Below, piece by piece: positions 6,324-10,141 of a stretch of 10,141 nt of DNA. Made by a program: the position numbers and the translations under genes. The DNA comes from Actinomycetota bacterium (GTDB taxonomy: Bacteria; Actinomycetota; Actinomycetes; Nanopelagicales; Nanopelagicaceae), in contig JAQCAO010000045.1 in NCBI GenBank assembly GCA_027731885.1, positions 1-10,141 on the forward strand, in the 5' to 3' direction. The notes beneath the pieces are model-generated. The model was not told the origin of the DNA. It saw only the letters and a program-made list of their open reading frames with translations, and made no database searches. The first letter of the stretch is position 1; the number at the start of each line of letters is the position of its first letter.

Positions 6324-7100
6324 ATGAAATTTAATCGCTTAATCGTCTGTGGAGACTCTTACTCCGAAGGAATGTCCGATGTAATTGTTAACGGGCAATA
6401 TCGCGGATGGGCAGATCGCGTCGCAGATGTTATGGCGCAAGAGTCACCTGAATTTACTTATATAAATTTGGCGATCCGCGGCAAGTTGCTTAAGCAAGTA
6501 ATCGATGACCAACTACCAGTTGCGATTGGCTATGTCACCGGTCCCGAAACTTTATTGTCATTTCACGCAGGAGCTAATGATGCGCTGCGCCCAGGTTACA
6601 AACCTGAAGTTGCGCAAGGACTTTATACAGATGCTGTGCGCCGTGCCGCTGCAACCGGTGCAACGCTTATGTTATTTACCGTTTTAGAACGCACCGGAAA
6701 CACTGGACGTGGTTCGGAAGTTTGGGCTGCGCGCTTTGGAGATTTCAATAAAAATGTTCGCAAAGTTGGCGCGGAAGTCGGCGCGATCGTTATGGATGCT
6801 AATGGAGAAAGCTTCTTTAGTGATAGCCGCTTCCTAGCATTTGATCGCCTCCATTTAAATGCTGAAGGCCATCATCGAGTTGCGCAAGCGCTTTTAGAAA
6901 GGCTGGGATATCAATTTGATCCAAGTTGGCGGATTCCGTTGCCACCGGCGAAACCAACGCCTTGGCTGAAGAAACGATTGATCTCTGCGATTTGGTTCTT
7001 CACATTTGCGCTACCTTGGATTTGGCGCCGCCTGCGTGGAAGATCATCAGGAGATGGACGTTCGGCAAAGTATCCAACCCCCACACGCTGGCCTGTTTAG
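6324..7100 (+). CDS. SGNH/GDSL-family hydrolase with a C-terminal hydrophobic segment
   Basis: A 258-residue member of the SGNH esterase/lipase superfamily. Block I is VCGDSYSEGMSD with the nucleophile Ser12. The block II Gly is at about 53 (IRGKLL). Block III is GANDALRP with Asn85. Block V is DRLHLNAEG with Asp174 and His177, so the catalytic set is complete. It has no N-terminal signal peptide. After the catalytic domain there is a proline-rich joint (about 204-213), then KKR, a hydrophobic Trp/Phe-rich stretch LISAIWFFTFALPWIW (219-234) and a basic RRLRGR tail. This looks like a membrane-associating segment on a cytoplasmic protein. The start is preceded by a purine-rich AAGAAAGAGCAAGAAA. 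The gene sits 21 nt after rlmB and 55 nt before ppk1. The substrate cannot be told; deacylation of a lipid or acyl carrier is only a guess. Confidence 0.85.
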   Translation: MKFNRLIVCGDSYSEGMSDVIVNGQYRGWADRVADVMAQESPEFTYINLAIRGKLLKQVIDDQLPVAIGYVTGPETLLSFHAGANDALRPGYKPEVAQGLYTDAVRRAAATGATLMLFTVLERTGNTGRGSEVWAARFGDFNKNVRKVGAEVGAIVMDANGESFFSDSRFLAFDRLHLNAEGHHRVAQALLERLGYQFDPSWRIPLPPAKPTPWLKKRLISAIWFFTFALPWIWRRLRGRSSGDGRSAKYPTPTRWPV

Positions 7101-7122
7101 CCTCTGTCCATATCGCGATTAC

Positions 7123-7151
7123 TTGAAATTCACCTAAACGAGAGATGATAA
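7123..7151 (+). promoter_or_regulatory. Weak candidate promoter of ppk1
   Basis: TTGAAA at 7123-7128 resembles a -35 box. An AT-rich TGATAA at 7146-7151 lies 17 bp downstream, and GATGAT at 7144-7149 is a 15-bp-spaced alternative. Either would start transcription within a few bases of the ppk1 ATG at 7156. Neither -10 is strong. Confidence 0.25.
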
Positions 7152-7155
7152 ACCT

Positions 7156-9219
7156 ATGCCTGATACTGGTCATTTGATTGATCGAGAGATCAGTTGGCTC
7201 TCTTTTAATGAGCGAGTTCTAGAGCTAGCTGAAGATGAATCAATTCCACTTTTAGAGAGAGTTAGATTCTTAACGATCTTTGCCTCTAACTTAGATGAGT
7301 TTTACATGGTGCGCGTGGCATCTGTACTTGGAAAAGTCGAAACAAATCCTAACTTAGTCAACTCAGCTGGATACACCCCATCAGAATTAATTGATGCAAT
7401 ATCTACAAAAGTTCGCGAATTAAGTAAGAGACATGCAGATCTATTTAAGAAGAAGATTGCTCCCGAATTAAAAGGGCACGAGATTGAGATAATTCACTGG
7501 GATGATTTAAACGATGATGAACACAGCTATGTCTCCCGAATCTTTAGCGATCGCATCTTTCCGGTATTAACCCCACTGGCGGTAGATCCATCGCATCCTT
7601 TCCCATATATTTCAGGGCTCTCGCTAAATCTTGCGGTGGTTGTAAAAAATCCAAAAAGCTCTGAAGAATACTTTGCAAGAGTAAAAGTGCCACCAATTCT
7701 CTCAAGGCTGATTGCAGTCAATCCGACCCCCCACTGTAAAAGATTTATACCGCTAGAAGAGTTGATCGCCATTCACCTGCAAGAACTATTTCCAGGAATG
7801 CTAATTCAAGATCATTACACATTCCGAGTCACGCGAAATCAAGATATCGAACTTGAAGAGGAAGATTCTGAAGATTTACTAAACTCACTTGAACAAGAGT
7901 TAGCGCGGAGACGCTTTGGACCACCAGTTCGACTTGAAATTGAAGAAGGAATTGATGAGCATCTCTTAAAGCGGCTCTGTGAAGAGTTAGATATCAACCC
8001 GGCAAATGTTTTATCTCTGCCCGCACCCCTTGATCTCACCGACTTAGCGAAGATCGCCGACTTAGATCTGCCAAAACTTAAATATCCAGCCTTTAGATCT
8101 CGCACCGTCGCTGCACTGCGTGAAGTGGATTCAGAAGAACCAGATTTATTCTTTGCCGCCATTCGCCAGGGTGAGATCTTGCTCCACCACCCTTATGAGT
8201 CATTTACCTCATCAGTAGTTCAGTTCTTGCAACATGCCGCACAAGATCCCGATGTTTTAGCGATTAAGCAGACGCTCTATCGCACATCAGGTGATTCACC
8301 AATCGTAGAAGCACTAATTGAAGCAGCAGAAGCTGGCAAGCAAGTTCTTGCTGTTATTGAAATTCGCGCCCGATTTGATGAGCAAGCAAATGTGCGATGG
8401 GCACGCAAACTTGAAGCAGCCGGAGTACACGTGGTCTATGGGTTGATGGGACTTAAGACCCACGCAAAGATTTCGCTAGTAGTTCGCGATGAAGCGCAAG
8501 GTTTACGACTTTATTGTCATATGGGAACAGGAAATTACAATCCAAAGACTGCGCGATTCTACGAAGATCTAGGTTTGTTAAGCACCGATCCCGTTCTTAC
8601 CGAGGATTTAACAAAGTTATTTAATCAACTCTCAGGTTTTGCCCCACATTCAACGTATTCACGTCTTTTGGTAGCGCCCCGAACGCTACGCGCGGGGCTA
8701 TTGGAGAAAATTGATCTAGAGATAAGTAACGCTAAAGCAGGTAAGCCTGCGGGTATTCAGATGAAATTAAACTCGTTGCTCGATGAAGAATTTGTAGAAG
8801 CACTTTATAGAGCTTCGCAAGCCGGGGTAAAGGTAGATCTAGTGATTCGTGGAATCTGCTCGCTCAAACCTGGTATTGCAGGCTTATCGGAGAATATCCA
8901 AGTGCGTTCTATCTTGGGGAGATTTCTTGAGCACTCACGTATTTATCACTTTATAAATGGAGGAAGTGATGAATACTGGGTTGGTAGCGCAGATTTAATG
9001 CACCGCAATTTAGACCGTCGCGTTGAAAGTTTGGTGCGCATCGAGCGCGCTACCCATAAAGCATCACTTCAAGAAATGCTTGATCTCTCGCTCAGCGATG
9101 AAACGGCGAGCTGGCACCAAAGAGAAGAAAAATGGTTACGCGTTGCAAAGAAGGCATCTGGAGAGCCTCTGCAAGATCTGCAGAGCATCTATATAAAGCG
9201 CTACAAGAGAGCACACTAA
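7156..9219 (+). CDS. ppk1: Polyphosphate kinase 1
   Basis: A 687-residue enzyme, essentially the length of E. coli PPK1. It polymerises the terminal phosphate of ATP into inorganic polyphosphate and can run in reverse. The N domain begins DREISWLSFNERVLELAED and continues with FASNLDEFYMVRVA. The head domain contains LTPLAVDPSHPFPYISGLS. The two phospholipase-D-like C domains carry the autophosphorylated His436 in LKTHAKISLV and His455 in YCHMGTGNYNPKTARFYEDLGLL, each one position from E. coli His435 and His454; RNLDRRVE is near the end. An acidic run (LEEEDSEDLL) precedes the head-to-catalytic junction. Arginine codons AGA/AGG are much more frequent here than in the neighbours. The start has only a weak GAGAG far upstream. 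The stop overlaps the following mutT1 start, so the two are translationally coupled, and their functional pairing is standard in Actinobacteria. Confidence 0.97.
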   Translation: MPDTGHLIDREISWLSFNERVLELAEDESIPLLERVRFLTIFASNLDEFYMVRVASVLGKVETNPNLVNSAGYTPSELIDAISTKVRELSKRHADLFKKKIAPELKGHEIEIIHWDDLNDDEHSYVSRIFSDRIFPVLTPLAVDPSHPFPYISGLSLNLAVVVKNPKSSEEYFARVKVPPILSRLIAVNPTPHCKRFIPLEELIAIHLQELFPGMLIQDHYTFRVTRNQDIELEEEDSEDLLNSLEQELARRRFGPPVRLEIEEGIDEHLLKRLCEELDINPANVLSLPAPLDLTDLAKIADLDLPKLKYPAFRSRTVAALREVDSEEPDLFFAAIRQGEILLHHPYESFTSSVVQFLQHAAQDPDVLAIKQTLYRTSGDSPIVEALIEAAEAGKQVLAVIEIRARFDEQANVRWARKLEAAGVHVVYGLMGLKTHAKISLVVRDEAQGLRLYCHMGTGNYNPKTARFYEDLGLLSTDPVLTEDLTKLFNQLSGFAPHSTYSRLLVAPRTLRAGLLEKIDLEISNAKAGKPAGIQMKLNSLLDEEFVEALYRASQAGVKVDLVIRGICSLKPGIAGLSENIQVRSILGRFLEHSRIYHFINGGSDEYWVGSADLMHRNLDRRVESLVRIERATHKASLQEMLDLSLSDETASWHQREEKWLRVAKKASGEPLQDLQSIYIKRYKRAH

Positions 9220-10121
9220 TGCCTAAGGAAGCTAAGGCTCCAATGATTCAAGCAGCAGGTGCCGTTTTATGGCGCAGAGCAAGTAATGATGATCTTGAGA
9301 TCGCTATTATCCATCGCCCCAAATATAACGACTGGTCGCTTCCCAAAGGAAAAGTTGAGCCAGGTGAATCTCATATTTCAGCCGGCTATCGCGAAATTCA
9401 AGAAGAGACCGGTTATGAATCCATCTTTGGACCTGAAATTGGAACGGTAGTTTACAAATTAGAAGGAGCGCCAAAAGAAGTTCGCTATTGGGCAGCAGCT
9501 GCGACTTCACAAACTGGCAATCCAAGCCCAGAAGAAGTAGATCTTGTCGAGTGGTTAACCCCCAAGAAAGCAAAAGAGAAGCTGACAAATAAAGATGATC
9601 GCGCGATAGTTGACTTCTTCTTAGATTTTGGAGCCGATACTTTTCCTATTATTTTATTGCGCCACGCTAAAGCGTTAAAGCGCACAGAGTGGGATGGAGA
9701 TGATGGTGATCGTCCACTAGAACACCACGGTCAATTACAGGCAAAGCGCCTCTTGCCGATCTATCAGCCTTATAACGCCACCGAGATTCACACTTCAGAT
9801 GCCTTGCGTTGCATTGAGACGATTGATTTGTTGGCTCGCTCCTTAGATAAGGTACCGATCTTCTCTTCAGATTTATCAGAGTATGGCTTTGCGGTGGATC
9901 GCGAAGCGCCTTTAGATTATGTGCAAGATTTAATGGATCGTGGCGTGCCGGCAATTGTATGCAGCCACAACCCAATTATTCCAAAAGTTGTGAAGAAGCT
10001 AGTAGGAAAGAAGTACTTTAAATCAATGGATCGCGAGCTAGAACCTGCGCAAGCTATTGTTTTACATTGTCGTGCAGGAGAAGTTATCGCCTGCGATTGG
10101 ATAGATGGACCTTTAATTTAA
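9219..10121 (+). CDS. mutT1: MutT1-like Nudix hydrolase fused to a histidine phosphatase
   Basis: A 300-residue two-domain protein. The N-terminal Nudix domain holds a perfect box, G-x5-E-x7-REIQEETGY, at residues 44-66, preceded by WSLPKGK. The C-terminal histidine-phosphatase domain (about 141-300) has LLRHAKA with the phospho-acceptor His149, a DGDDGDRPLEHHG stretch, and the second catalytic His250 in CSHNPIIP. Mycobacterial MutT1 has this layout: it hydrolyses 8-oxo-dGTP/8-oxo-GTP and diadenosine polyphosphates, and the phosphatase domain continues the breakdown. I chose the ATG at 9219 (TAATG overlap with the ppk1 stop, AAGAGAG at 9205-9211) rather than the in-frame ATG at 9132, because upstream codons lie wholly within ppk1 and add no family-like sequence. 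MutT1 next to ppk1 is conserved in mycobacteria. The exact substrate is inferred. Confidence 0.9.
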   Translation: MPKEAKAPMIQAAGAVLWRRASNDDLEIAIIHRPKYNDWSLPKGKVEPGESHISAGYREIQEETGYESIFGPEIGTVVYKLEGAPKEVRYWAAAATSQTGNPSPEEVDLVEWLTPKKAKEKLTNKDDRAIVDFFLDFGADTFPIILLRHAKALKRTEWDGDDGDRPLEHHGQLQAKRLLPIYQPYNATEIHTSDALRCIETIDLLARSLDKVPIFSSDLSEYGFAVDREAPLDYVQDLMDRGVPAIVCSHNPIIPKVVKKLVGKKYFKSMDRELEPAQAIVLHCRAGEVIACDWIDGPLI

Positions 10122-10141
10122 GGTAATTTGCAGGCGTTAAC

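Noticed and set aside
9132-9134. Upstream in-frame ATG for mutT1
   Set aside because: It would add 29 residues encoded entirely within ppk1. The ATG at 9219 has a purine-rich site before it, makes the typical TAATG coupling and leaves a normal Nudix N-terminus.

Overview
The window is a compact stretch of chromosome from an actinobacterium. It carries eleven protein-coding genes, ten on the + strand and one on the - strand, and no RNA gene, mobile element or CRISPR array. Three things point to Actinobacteria: a mycothiol glycosyltransferase (mshA), a CarD whose RNA polymerase- and DNA-contact residues sit at the mycobacterial positions, and a MutT1-type Nudix/histidine-phosphatase fusion next to ppk1. 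By eye the base composition is moderate (below about 50% GC), intergenic gaps are tiny and most starts have little or no leader. This fits small-genome freshwater Actinobacteria such as the acI/Nanopelagicales group; that lineage is my inference and was not tested.

Left block (1-1723): the C-terminal part of mshA (5' end outside the window), a YbjN-domain gene 3 nt downstream, and gpmA, the glycolytic phosphoglycerate mutase. This mshA-YbjN-gpm order is the usual actinobacterial one. In many relatives a phosphate-sensing two-component system, with or without phoU, follows gpm; here it is absent.

Middle block (1689-6302): a - strand lipoprotein gene resembling mycobacterial lpqE overlaps the gpmA 3' end by 35 bp and diverges from carD across a 105-bp control region. 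carD is followed by a fused ispD-ispF gene (MEP isoprenoid pathway), cysS and rlmB, all + strand with gaps of 0 to 23 bp. This matches the lpqE / carD-ispD-ispF-cysS-rlmB neighbourhood of Mycobacterium, except that ispD and ispF are one reading frame.

Right block (6324-10121): an SGNH/GDSL hydrolase with a hydrophobic C-terminal segment, the polyphosphate kinase ppk1, and the mutT1-like Nudix plus histidine-phosphatase gene, which overlaps the ppk1 stop by one base (TAATG).

The genes are mostly housekeeping: redox thiol synthesis, glycolysis, control of transcription initiation, isoprenoid precursors, cysteine charging, rRNA methylation, polyphosphate and nucleotide clean-up. I see no convincing new multi-gene system. 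The items most worth a second look are the IspDF fusion, the operator-like inverted repeat between lpqE and carD, the missing phosphate regulators, the leaderless-looking starts, the distinct arginine codon use of ppk1 and the possibly membrane-anchored SGNH hydrolase.
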